A stretch of 64,000 nt of DNA from an uncultured Prevotellaceae bacterium. Its GTDB lineage: Bacteria; Bacteroidota; Bacteroidia; Bacteroidales; Bacteroidaceae. Position 1 is the first letter of the stretch. Every line of letters starts with the position of its first letter. Shown in pieces: positions 16,999 to 25,684 of the stretch. The stretch lies in assembly GCA_900316975.1 (NCBI GenBank), contig ONFA01000005.1:28499-92498 (forward strand), read 5' to 3'. Below the pieces are notes generated by a model that saw only the letters and a list, made by a program, of their open reading frames with translations, was not told the origin of the DNA and ran no database searches. The translations under genes and the position numbers were made by a program.

Positions 16999-17703
16999 TC
17001 ATAAAGACTTCCTATTTGACAACCAAAAATCCTTGATATATGTCCAGATATAATCCCCCTCATCTCGTTTATGCTGTATTTCGCAAGCTTTAGTTGAAGA
17101 TACATAGTTTAATAAATTCTTCATTGCGCAAAAGCAATATTTATTCAAGAATGGAGTATATACATCATTAAAGTTAGTTATTAATTGATCGTATTTTCGA
17201 ACAATACGAATAAATGTTGCAATATGTACAAAACTATGCATATGATATTTTTCCAATTTTTCTTCTAACAGTAAAGTTTGTTCTATTACCCATTGCTCAT
17301 AATCATTACAAATTGTACAAATCATTTGCAACAACATATTCCAATCAATATTAGGGTTGCATTGTACTATGGTAAAAGGAGGTATTCCCTTATTTTTCCC
17401 CGCCCCAAACTCCACAAAAGAAATTTCATGTTCAGAGAAATGATAATTCACATCGGCAAGTCGACAAGCTAAAGATATTGGTAAAAGCTGTATTCCTTTA
17501 ACATATATGTTTACACGAATATATTCACGCGACTTATTCTTGGGATAAAAATTAGTCTCAATAACTATTCGATATTTTCCAATTACAAATTCATCGTGTC
17601 CATTTGCCTTTCCTTCTCTGTTGTGAGTTGAAAAAACGGCTTCACAGGAGCCACCAGAATTCAATGTAAACTTGTTGTTATCATGACAATAATAAAGTGT
17701 CAT
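16999..17703 (-). CDS. unrecognised protein, accessory region
   Basis: 234 residues, beginning MTLYYCHDNNKFTLNSGG. The N-terminal half looks strand-rich and the C-terminal half helical (WNMLLQMICTICNDYEQWVI, then LEEKLEKYHMHSF). It precedes the 16041 gene by 28 bases on the same strand and shares its AT-rich composition, so the two probably act together. No known domain. Confidence 0.6.
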   Translation of the reverse strand: MTLYYCHDNNKFTLNSGGSCEAVFSTHNREGKANGHDEFVIGKYRIVIETNFYPKNKSREYIRVNIYVKGIQLLPISLACRLADVNYHFSEHEISFVEFGAGKNKGIPPFTIVQCNPNIDWNMLLQMICTICNDYEQWVIEQTLLLEEKLEKYHMHSFVHIATFIRIVRKYDQLITNFNDVYTPFLNKYCFCAMKNLLNYVSSTKACEIQHKRDEGDYIWTYIKDFWLSNRKSL

Positions 17704-17938
17704 AAATGAAGCATTATAAATAGTATTATCTTTATAAATAAGTTCTCTGATACTGCCCCATCTGAAAGCGAGACTTCAGCAAGAGAACAGAGGCAAAGTA
17801 AGCGAATAAATGTGAAACCACCAAATGTTTTTCGAAAAAAAGTGGAAAAAATGTCAGTGGAGCGTGTGAAAAGAAGAAGTCTCTGAAAGGAAATGTCAAG
17901 TAGTTACCAAAGTAAATGAGGAGGGAAGAAAAACAATA

Positions 17939-18012
17939 TCAAATCTTTCCACTTTGCAGCCCGCGAAAGTACTCTTCTATCTCGGAGGTGAGAAGAACAT
18001 AATCATGATACC
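17939..18012 (-). pseudogene. C-terminal scrap of a second ABC-transporter ATPase
   Basis: Read on the minus strand it encodes YHDYVLLTSEIEEYFRGLQ-SGK and a stop. This is nearly identical to the end of the intact ATPase at 18441 (DRDYAMLNSEIEEYFRGQQ-SGK). Only about 24 codons remain. Confidence 0.8.
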
Positions 18013-18063
18013 CAGTTGAAATGCTGTGGCAACAATCTTATAACTTTACTTTTTTCCACTCAC

Positions 18064-18162
18064 TCATTCCTCGTCCTCTTTTTCCTTAAATTCTGCAATC
18101 CATTCTCGCAATTTCTGTTGAAGCACGGCTTTGTCGGGAAGACAGAGTGCATATTGCTGTGC
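18064..18162 (-). pseudogene. C-terminal scrap of a DUF1016 / PDDEXK (YhcG-type) nuclease
   Basis: The minus strand reads YAQQYALCLPDKAVLQQKL, then REWIAEF, and stops. This looks like the typical end of DUF1016 proteins (xYLPDKxxLQQKLxEW). Stops lie immediately upstream in the same frame. Confidence 0.55.
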
Positions 18163-18359
18163 ATAATCTGTTTAATCCGCTCAATCGTTCCGCAGGAACT
18201 TGTTTATATAAAAACATACCCCTTTGGGATGATCAAGCTGATTCAGCAGATTTATGGGATTTATCTAAATCCCCACACAGGGTTTTACTGGTGAACCCAG
18301 ATTTTGGGAAGGAGTCTTGAACTCATGCGACAGCGTCATAGTAAATCTATTTCCTTCAG

Positions 18360-18430
18360 AAAAGTCCGACGCCGTCGGACTTTTTCCCTGATGTCCTTCT
18401 TCTGTCTGTAAAAAGTCCGATGACGTCGGA
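18360..18430. repeat. two REP-like palindromes, GTCCGACG-C-CGTCGGAC type
   Basis: A perfect 12-base-arm palindrome AAAAGTCCGACG-C-CGTCGGACTTTT lies at 18360-18384. A second, shorter one (TCCGA-TGACG-TCGGA) lies at 18416-18430. Together they end the 737-base gene-poor stretch 17704-18440; besides the two scraps listed separately I see nothing else there. They may also terminate the ABC transcript. Confidence 0.7.
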
Positions 18431-18440
18431 TGAATCTTAC

Positions 18441-19184
18441 TCAGTTCTTTCCGCTTTGCTGCCCCCGGAAATACTCTTCTATTTCGGAATTCAACATGGC
18501 ATAATCGCGGTCATAGTCCTTGAGGATGATGCCATGTTCGAGGAGGGTGATGCGTGAACAGATGTCGAGGGTATGAGTCAGGTTGTGGGACGACACGATG
18601 ATGGTGGCTTTTTGTTCCTTGCTGTAGGTCTCCAGCAGGTACTTCATCGCCAACTGTGAGGTGGGGTCGAGGAAATTGAAAGGTTCGTCGAGTATCAGCA
18701 ATTTGGGATAGTGCAGCATGGCACCAATGATGCCCACCTTCTGCTTGTTACCCATGGAGAGATTGCGTATCAACGTCTTCTGCCCCAATATCTCACCATT
18801 CATGAAACCATCGAACTGAAGAAGACGGTCGTGCATGACGGCATCTGAAATGCCCGAAATTTTGGCAATGAAGCGGAAATATTCCTCTGGGGTCAGATAG
18901 TCAATAAGGAAACCTGTATCGACAAAGGCACCTGTGTATGCCTTCCACGCTTCGCTCTTTGAGGTATCACACGAAACAGGCTGGCCATCCACCACACCAT
19001 CAATGGTCACACACCCCGTGTCGGCATGCAGCAAGTCGAGGATGATGCGGAACAAAGTGGTCTTCCCTGCCCCATTATTACCTACAAGTCCAATCGTTTC
19101 ACCACTATGAATGGCATAGTGGTCAATGTTGAGGGCTTGTTTCTCCCCAAAGGATTTGGTCAGTTTTTCGATTGTTAAGTTCAT
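18441..19184 (-). CDS. ABC transporter ATP-binding protein
   Basis: 247 residues. Walker A is GNNGAGKTT near 35-43, the signature is LSMGNKQK, Walker B is LLILDEPFNFLDP and the switch His lies in SSHNL. It is a short single ATPase of the CcmA/YadG kind that pairs with the DUF5687 membrane protein encoded just upstream (19361). Substrate is not evident. A scrap of a duplicate C-terminus lies 430 bases downstream. Confidence 0.88.
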   Translation of the reverse strand: MNLTIEKLTKSFGEKQALNIDHYAIHSGETIGLVGNNGAGKTTLFRIILDLLHADTGCVTIDGVVDGQPVSCDTSKSEAWKAYTGAFVDTGFLIDYLTPEEYFRFIAKISGISDAVMHDRLLQFDGFMNGEILGQKTLIRNLSMGNKQKVGIIGAMLHYPKLLILDEPFNFLDPTSQLAMKYLLETYSKEQKATIIVSSHNLTHTLDICSRITLLEHGIILKDYDRDYAMLNSEIEEYFRGQQSGKN

Positions 19185-19205
19185 CTTTATATTTTCAATT
19201 TAGCC

Positions 19206-19308
19206 ATTTACAATGTACAATTTTTTTTCATTTGGTGATTTAGCAATTTCTGTACAACCTCTTGGCAAATAAATAACTCAATTGTCAGATAAAATGTACA
19301 TTGTAAAT
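19206..19308. repeat. intergenic inverted repeat, ATTTACAATGTACA type
   Basis: ATTTACAATGTACA at 19206-19219 is exactly complementary to TGTACATTGTAAAT at 19295-19308. It fills the 176-base space between the permease and ATPase genes. Confidence 0.8.
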
Positions 19309-19360
19309 TCTTGGCAGGCCAAGCGTGCTAAAGATACGATAAGTCAAATTGTACATGTTT

Positions 19361-20869
19361 TTATCTACTGTTCCTGAAGCCGTCCATGTTGGCGTAACGA
19401 CGTTCCATGAATCGTTTGTATATATTGCGGAGCCAGAACGGATGCAACACCGTCCCGAGCAATCCTATCACTATCATTGACATGGCAGCCACCTCATCGT
19501 TGAAGAACTGCACCAAAGCATACATGACCAGCATCGGCAAGAACAGGGCAGCACCCGACATCAGCATCTGCACCTTCGTGTCCCTTCCCGTCTTTGTCAG
19601 TTTTTCATTCAAATGGATGGTGGCATCGTTATACACAGCCAACTGGAAGATGAACGGGAAGACTGCCCCCGAAGTGAACAACAGGCATCCCAACGCCGTC
19701 AGCCACGAGATTTTTCCCTCCATAATGGGCATAAGCGAGAAGAGCGACGGCACAATCAGCATCAAGCACTGGAAGTAGTACTTGGCTTTCAACAACGACA
19801 GAACGGTCTCTTTCCGCACCATTAATCCATCAATATAATTTCCCTCGGCACACATCACGGTGGTCAAAGTCATCACGCCCAGACAGGTGAAGCAATAGAC
19901 ACAAATGAACACACGCATGAAAGGCAAATCATCGTATATGTCGGAGAAGGAGAAGAGACTACACAACATCAGCATGCACAAGGAGCCTGTGATGAACTGC
20001 TTGCGCACCACCAAATTGCGTATGGTTGATTTCAGTTCCAATTTCAGGTACTCGCCAATCACTCCGAATCGGTCAAGGAAGGTCATGTTGTGGCTCTTGA
20101 ACTGTTTCACCATCTCTGTCTTAGCGATTTCCACATAAATGGCAACCTTTTGCAGACGGAAATTGACAAGATACAGCGGCACGACAACCAGGCAAAATAT
20201 CAACCAGCACAAGGGATTCCACTGGCAAAATCCACGCATCAAGCGAATGGTGCCAGTGAACAGCCATTGGTTCTCATCATCATAGAAAATGCCCCAATAA
20301 GCCAATGCTGCATAAATCAACAATGGAATGGCAAGATAATGGAAATTGCGGTTGATGAGCGTGCGCCAAAGCAAATACCAATAACTATTCAGCACATACA
20401 TAAGCCACCAACCGATGATGAAGCCGAAGAATCCGAGCATCCCATAGAACTGAGGAATGGCACGAAGTCCGAATGGCACAAAGAAGAACGCCCAAAAGAG
20501 GTTGTAAGGTTGCAAGCCCATCCGCAGCAGGAATGTGTGCAGCAGAAAACCTGTCGGAATGTTATGGAGTTTGTATTGCTTGATGTTCTGTGCAGGCGTT
20601 TCCTGCATGGAGAAACGGGAAAGGAAATCAATGATGAGAAACCAAATCATGCCGCCATCCACCCAATCGAACGCCTCCAATGCAGATCCCTCAAAATAAG
20701 AATAAGCCGTGAAGCCAAGCATCACCAGATATACAGCCCAAAAGGCAATAAAGATATAACTCAATATCTTCATTGCCATGTTCTTCTCAAACATCGGATG
20801 ACGACGTGTCTGTAACCGCTGATTGTGAGAAACGAGTTGATATAATAACCGTACCCTCGAGAATTCCAT
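19361..20869 (-). CDS. DUF5687-family membrane protein (ABC permease partner)
   Basis: 502 residues with about ten or more hydrophobic helices, starting MEFSRVRLLYQLVSHNQRL. This matches the Bacteroidetes DUF5687 family, which sits beside single ABC ATPases and probably forms the membrane half of an exporter. The start ATG shares its A with the last base of the lolA stop, so translation is coupled. It is followed by the ATPase after an inverted-repeat spacer. Confidence 0.78.
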   Translation of the reverse strand: MEFSRVRLLYQLVSHNQRLQTRRHPMFEKNMAMKILSYIFIAFWAVYLVMLGFTAYSYFEGSALEAFDWVDGGMIWFLIIDFLSRFSMQETPAQNIKQYKLHNIPTGFLLHTFLLRMGLQPYNLFWAFFFVPFGLRAIPQFYGMLGFFGFIIGWWLMYVLNSYWYLLWRTLINRNFHYLAIPLLIYAALAYWGIFYDDENQWLFTGTIRLMRGFCQWNPLCWLIFCLVVVPLYLVNFRLQKVAIYVEIAKTEMVKQFKSHNMTFLDRFGVIGEYLKLELKSTIRNLVVRKQFITGSLCMLMLCSLFSFSDIYDDLPFMRVFICVYCFTCLGVMTLTTVMCAEGNYIDGLMVRKETVLSLLKAKYYFQCLMLIVPSLFSLMPIMEGKISWLTALGCLLFTSGAVFPFIFQLAVYNDATIHLNEKLTKTGRDTKVQMLMSGAALFLPMLVMYALVQFFNDEVAAMSMIVIGLLGTVLHPFWLRNIYKRFMERRYANMDGFRNSR

Positions 20870-21471
20870 TATCTCAGGTCCACTATTTCTGCATCAGGAT
20901 AATTCTTCTTGTTGAATTGGAAGGTCGAATCCTTGTATTTTTGGTTTTTCAGGAATGAATTGCAACGAATTGTCGTCACAGCACCTTTCGACGACGTCAT
21001 CTTGATGAACGTCGGATACTGCGTCGATTTGTTGATGCGCACCACCACATTCGTGTATGGACTTCCGCTTTTGCCTGTCAGCAACACCTCATGCTCCTTG
21101 GCTGTTCCCTTACCCATCTTGACTGTATAGCCTTTCTTGTAGAACGAGAGGAAAGCATACGGATTCATCTTCGCCACAGCATCGGCTGAGGGATTGGTCA
21201 CATTTACCTCCTCATTCGCCTTCACATACGTCCACATCGTCTTGCCATCAAACCAAGTGATGCTACCGCCAACATTCACTACAAACTTCTGACGCTGCAA
21301 CTTAATGTATCCCGCCGAAGCACCACCATCCACCTCCAACGTGAAGCCAATCTTCACATTACCCGCTGCCCGCAACGTGGCAGCCGACTTATCCAACACA
21401 CTCGTCGCATTCTGTGCATGAAGCAGCACTGCAACGAGAAGAGCCGTCCATATCAAGAAAATTCGTCTCAT
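20869..21471 (-). CDS. lolA: LolA-like outer-membrane lipoprotein carrier
   Basis: 200 residues with a signal peptide ending near LLHAQ. The mature part follows the LolA fold: a long strand-rich half-barrel with TWFDGKTMWTYVKANEEV and the middle PYAFLSFYKKGY. LolA ferries lipoproteins across the periplasm. It follows ftsK by 33 bases, as is common in Bacteroidetes, and overlaps the DUF5687 gene by one base. Confidence 0.82.
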   Translation of the reverse strand: MRRIFLIWTALLVAVLLHAQNATSVLDKSAATLRAAGNVKIGFTLEVDGGASAGYIKLQRQKFVVNVGGSITWFDGKTMWTYVKANEEVNVTNPSADAVAKMNPYAFLSFYKKGYTVKMGKGTAKEHEVLLTGKSGSPYTNVVVRINKSTQYPTFIKMTSSKGAVTTIRCNSFLKNQKYKDSTFQFNKKNYPDAEIVDLR

Positions 21472-21504
21472 GTTTCTTCCTATCCTAAAAAATTCAAGTT
21501 TCTT

Positions 21505-24066
21505 CTATCCAAGCGTGTTCAAAAGGCCTTCCAAGGTGATGGGATCCTTAATCAGCACCTCGCGAGGTTTGCTGCCCACCTGTGGACCTACCACACCCAT
21601 CTTTTCCAATTGATCCATGATTTTACCCGCACGGTTGTATCCAATCGAGTAGTTACGCTGAATCATCGACGTGGAACCACTCTGATTGTTCACCACAAAC
21701 TTGGCCACCTCGGGGAACATCGGATCAAGGTGTCCCTTATCTACCGTACCCATGCCACCGCCACCTTCACCATCAGAGTCTGCAACCTCAGGCAGATACA
21801 TCGGATGCAAGAACGACTGCTGGCTAGCAATGTAACTACAAATGTCGTTCACCTCTGGCGTGTCCACAAAGGCGCATTGTACACGCACAGGTTCCGCGCT
21901 TCCCAGATACAGCATATCACCTTTACCAATCAGTTGATTTGCCCCGGAACGGTCGAGAATCACACGGGAGTCCATCATCGAACTCACCTTGAAGGCTATT
22001 CTCGTCGGGAAGTTCGCCTTGATAGCACCACTGATGATGCTTGCCTGAGGACGCTGGGTAGCAATAATCATGTGGATACCCACGGCACGAGCCAACTGAG
22101 CAATACGGCAAATAGGCAATTCAACTTCCTTGCCAGCCGTCATGATGAGGTCACCAAACTCATCCACAATCACCACGATGTAAGGCATATACTCATGACC
22201 GTGTTCTGGATTCAGTTTGCGGCTCTTGAACATCTCGTTATATTCCTTAATGGTCCTTGCATGTGCACGTTTCAAAAGATCATATCGCGTATCCATCAAC
22301 GCACACAATGAGTTCAAAGTCTTCACCACTTTCTGAACATCCGTGATAATGCAGTCCTCCTCGTCCTCCAAACGTGCCAAGAAGTGATTCTCAATCGGGC
22401 TGTAGATGCTGAACTCCACCTTTTTCGGGTCAACCATCACAATTTTCAACTCTGACGGATGCTTCTTGTAGAGCAGCGAAGTGACAATGGCATTCAAACC
22501 CACAGACTTACCCTGACCAGTAGCACCTGCCACCAACAGGTGAGGCGCCTTTGCCAAATCAAACATGAACACCTCATTACTAATTGTCTTACCAATAGCA
22601 CAAGGCAATTCCATCTTGCTCTCCTGATACACTCGGCTGTTGATGACGCTTTCCATCGACACGATGCACTTCTTCTTGTTTGGCACCTCAATACCAATCG
22701 TGCCCTTGCCTGGAATTGGTGCTATGATACGGATACCCTCTGCTGCCAATGACAAAGCGATGTCATCCTCCAAGTTACGAATCTTACTGATACGTGTTCC
22801 TTCTGAAGGTACAATCTCATACAGCGTGATGGTAGGACCGATCGTCGCCTTGATGCTGGCAATCTCCACACCAAACTGTCTCAGCACATGAATGATGCGT
22901 TCCTTATTGGCATTCTGCTCAATCATGTCAATCTGCGGGCCTTGATTGTCAGCCTTCCGCAAGAGATTCAGCGTCGGATACTTATAATGTTCCAAATCCA
23001 ACTTTGGGTCATACGGCGTATTGATGTCACCACGCAAAATAGTTCCGTTTCCCATCTCTGTCTCCTTCGCCTCAATAGACATTCCTGCATTGTCTTTCGC
23101 CGACACCTCCTTCGGGTCAATGTCCACCACATCACCTTCCACGTCCGTTTCCTCCTCATCCATTGCCTGCTGCCCCTTTCCTGTGGCATCGTCAACACTC
23201 ACATCATCAAACTCCACTACATTCGTTGCTTCATCATCCGCCCCATTCGACGCCTGCTCTATCATATCGTCCGTGAAAGCATCCTTGTTGTTAATGGCAT
23301 CCACATCTATGCCATCCACCTCATCTCTGTCCTCGTCTTCATCTCCAATCTCTTCATCATCTCCGCCTCTATTCACAAAACGCTTCAGTCGTTCCGGATT
23401 CACCTTTTTCAATAGGTTCAGACGGAACATATTTCGGATGATCTCAATTGTCTTTGCACTCAAGTAGATAAGATACAACACCGCTGTTATCACCAACACC
23501 GCCAGCAAGCCTGGCTTACCCACCAACTGCGTGATGAAATTCACCACCTGAATGCCGTGATTGCCGCCCAACTTCACGAAGGAGCCTTCAAAGTATGGGA
23601 ACAAATCGGCAAACGCAGCCAAGAACACGCTCGTCCACAGCATCAGCACCGTAAACAAGATGAATTTCCTCACCAACGTAAATTTATAGATGCGCATCAT
23701 CCTCAATGCCAAAATCACCAAGTAAGGAGGAATGATGAACGAAGCCAATCCGAACAAATCATTCAAGAAGAAAAACGCCACGAATGCTCCCCACGAGCCG
23801 CATACATTCTTGTAACGCAATCCCTCGTTCATCGGGTCGGTATGGTTTTCCAACAAACTGTAGTCGGCCGCGCCCGTAAAGAGATAAGAGACGAAAGCCC
23901 CCAACATGAAGAGTGCGGCAATACCTATCAGCAATCCCACACAAAAGGAGAACGTCTCCCACTTACCAAAGCCGATGAAAAAATCGCTCGCCGACAACTT
24001 TTCCTTCTGAGCCGCAGCGTATTTGTTGTTCTTCTTATTTTTAGATTTCGTCTTATGATTTGCCAT
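21505..24066 (-). CDS. ftsK: FtsK/SpoIIIE DNA translocase
   Basis: 853 residues from ATG 24066 (MANHKTKSKNKKN); an in-frame ATG at 24090 adds eight residues and is less likely. Four to five N-terminal helices are followed by a long acidic linker (about 250-350) rich in Asp and Glu. The motor domain has Walker A GATGQGKS, Walker B IVVIVDEFGDLIM, and a C-terminal gamma domain with RNYSIGYNRAGKIMDQLE. It pumps chromosomal DNA toward dif at division and activates XerCD. Confidence 0.95.
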   Translation of the reverse strand: MANHKTKSKNKKNNKYAAAQKEKLSASDFFIGFGKWETFSFCVGLLIGIAALFMLGAFVSYLFTGAADYSLLENHTDPMNEGLRYKNVCGSWGAFVAFFFLNDLFGLASFIIPPYLVILALRMMRIYKFTLVRKFILFTVLMLWTSVFLAAFADLFPYFEGSFVKLGGNHGIQVVNFITQLVGKPGLLAVLVITAVLYLIYLSAKTIEIIRNMFRLNLLKKVNPERLKRFVNRGGDDEEIGDEDEDRDEVDGIDVDAINNKDAFTDDMIEQASNGADDEATNVVEFDDVSVDDATGKGQQAMDEEETDVEGDVVDIDPKEVSAKDNAGMSIEAKETEMGNGTILRGDINTPYDPKLDLEHYKYPTLNLLRKADNQGPQIDMIEQNANKERIIHVLRQFGVEIASIKATIGPTITLYEIVPSEGTRISKIRNLEDDIALSLAAEGIRIIAPIPGKGTIGIEVPNKKKCIVSMESVINSRVYQESKMELPCAIGKTISNEVFMFDLAKAPHLLVAGATGQGKSVGLNAIVTSLLYKKHPSELKIVMVDPKKVEFSIYSPIENHFLARLEDEEDCIITDVQKVVKTLNSLCALMDTRYDLLKRAHARTIKEYNEMFKSRKLNPEHGHEYMPYIVVIVDEFGDLIMTAGKEVELPICRIAQLARAVGIHMIIATQRPQASIISGAIKANFPTRIAFKVSSMMDSRVILDRSGANQLIGKGDMLYLGSAEPVRVQCAFVDTPEVNDICSYIASQQSFLHPMYLPEVADSDGEGGGGMGTVDKGHLDPMFPEVAKFVVNNQSGSTSMIQRNYSIGYNRAGKIMDQLEKMGVVGPQVGSKPREVLIKDPITLEGLLNTLG

Positions 24067-24146
24067 CTTCCAATTCAAAAAAAACGTCAATTGTACAATT
24101 TCTCAGTCCTTCAATTTTCCAAAGTGTTATCAATTAGAAAGATGTG

Positions 24147-24177
24147 CAAAGATAGCACAAATCCATTATAACACAAA
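24147..24177 (-). promoter_or_regulatory. promoter of ftsK
   Basis: Minus-strand TTTG (24177-24174) and TATCTTTG (24154-24147) are 19 bases apart. The -7 box lies about 80 bases before the start. Confidence 0.65.
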
Positions 24178-24263
24178 ACAAAACCATAAAAAACTCATTT
24201 TTTTTCGGCACACACTCACGAAACCCCGTTTTTTTGCCCTCACAACCTTTTTCTCTAAAAGTT

Positions 24264-24305
24264 GAAAAGAAAAAAACGAGTTCCACCATCTATGGACCTC
24301 GTTTT
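24264..24305 (-). terminator. terminator of the TPR gene
   Basis: AAAACGAG / CTCGTTTT stem with a 17-base loop. On the minus strand it runs into TTTTTTCTTTT. The rest of the gap 24067-24342 holds only the ftsK promoter. Confidence 0.7.
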
Positions 24306-24342
24306 ACGACAAATTCTTTCAAAAAAAATTCCTTTTAAGAAA

Positions 24343-25587
24343 TCACTTGTATTTCTCCAACGCCCGGAGCGCTTTGCCGCGATTGAGTTTGAAGTAGGTT
24401 TCACGGAGACCTTCAAGCCAAAGAGTCGTGTTGGCTTCGTCAAACTTTCGCGATTGTTCAAATGCGTCGCATGCTTGACGGTAGAATTGCGTGATGGTGC
24501 TCTTCTGTTTAGTATAGGAGGGGTCGAACAATGGAAGATTGAAGTTCTCGTATGCGACATGGGCTTGATAAAGATAGATGCTACCGATGGATGCCCATGC
24601 TTCGGCATCGTCTGCTTTGATACCAACACATTGTTGGAAGGATTGGAGGGCATCGTTGTAGCGGTTAAGCATAACGAGTTCAGTACCTGCCATATACCAA
24701 TAGTCACGTTGCTGAGGATTGAGCGAAGTCATGCGTTGCACCTTCTCAAGAGCCTTCTCGTATTGCCCATGGTCGTTATAGTATTTGACAAGCGTGACAA
24801 AGAAGTATTCCACCAAAGGATAAGCCTGAAAACCTTGTTCGAGGAATTGCACCATTTGGGCAGTATCTGTCAGTTCTACAGCCGTTTTGGCGCCTATCTC
24901 AAGCAACTGAGGACGCAAGTTCTCATCTTTTAGACTTTCAGGAAGATAAACCATTACTTCTGGATAATTGCTTGAACCGTATGCACTCAAAGCAGAAAGA
25001 ACTGACACGTCCACCAAATCATCGGGATCAGAAAGGATAGAATTACCCTTTGCATCAATAAAGAAAGGCGCCGATTTTGTCTTTATATACATGTCAAAAA
25101 ATCGGAAGGCATCAGCATAGGATTTTTTCTTGTAATAGTACTTGCCTGCATTGAGCAGATTCTTCCGATAAGGAAGCAAGGTTTGCCCCACCCCGCCACG
25201 CAGTTTAGGAACGGCTTTTTTACCTTCCGACTGCCGCATTGCAAGAATCTGCTGCTCGGCACTGTCACACTGCAATCCTGTCGTGTAAAGTTCATACATG
25301 TAATTGAAGAAACTGACGGTGTCAGGCTTGGAGTTCAAGTAGATTTTCCGATTCTCCGCCCCAATGAGTTCGGTGAGGGCATCGATTTTGTATCGATAGA
25401 GTTGCGCATCAGCGGCTGCTTCGGGGTGCTGACGCATCGCATCAATAAGCACCTGCCGCGCCTGCGTGAAGTTTTTTTCCTTCATGCAGGTGCGGTAGGA
25501 TCTTACAACGCCAGATCGCTTGTATGTCTGAGCGTGTGAAACTAAAAACGAAAAACTAAAAACTAAAAGTAAAAGAATCTTTTTCAT
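24343..25587 (-). CDS. secreted TPR protein
   Basis: 414 residues. A signal peptide (MKKILLLLVFSFSFLVSHAQ) is followed by helix pairs typical of tetratricopeptide repeats, clearest at QYEKALEKVQRMTSLNPQQ and RYNDALQSFQQCVGIKADD. TPR proteins are scaffolds; the partner is unknown. It lies downstream of the glycogen genes, separated by an inverted repeat that may stop read-through. Confidence 0.8.
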   Translation of the reverse strand: MKKILLLLVFSFSFLVSHAQTYKRSGVVRSYRTCMKEKNFTQARQVLIDAMRQHPEAAADAQLYRYKIDALTELIGAENRKIYLNSKPDTVSFFNYMYELYTTGLQCDSAEQQILAMRQSEGKKAVPKLRGGVGQTLLPYRKNLLNAGKYYYKKKSYADAFRFFDMYIKTKSAPFFIDAKGNSILSDPDDLVDVSVLSALSAYGSSNYPEVMVYLPESLKDENLRPQLLEIGAKTAVELTDTAQMVQFLEQGFQAYPLVEYFFVTLVKYYNDHGQYEKALEKVQRMTSLNPQQRDYWYMAGTELVMLNRYNDALQSFQQCVGIKADDAEAWASIGSIYLYQAHVAYENFNLPLFDPSYTKQKSTITQFYRQACDAFEQSRKFDEANTTLWLEGLRETYFKLNRGKALRALEKYK

Positions 25588-25597
25588 GTCATGCCGG

Positions 25598-25675
25598 GAA
25601 ACTAAAAGTTAAAAGTCCAATAGTACCTTCCGAGCAATCAGGAACTTTCACTTTTAACTTTTAGTCTTTAGTTTC
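25598..25675. repeat. intergenic inverted repeat, GAAACTAAAAGTTAAAAGT type
   Basis: The left arm at 25598-25616 pairs with the right arm at 25650-25675 (16 perfect pairs, then GAAA/TTTC after a 7-base insertion). The 33-base loop is short enough to act as a terminator for glgP. Confidence 0.75.
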
Positions 25676-25684
25676 TGGAATCAA

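Noticed and set aside
18016..18294. 92-codon plus-strand frame
   Set aside because: Lies over minus-strand gene scraps in an untranslated region; Phe/Leu/Ile-rich and without a domain.
24255..24707. 150-codon minus-strand frame overlapping the end of the TPR gene
   Set aside because: Different frame within a well-supported secreted TPR gene and spanning its terminator.
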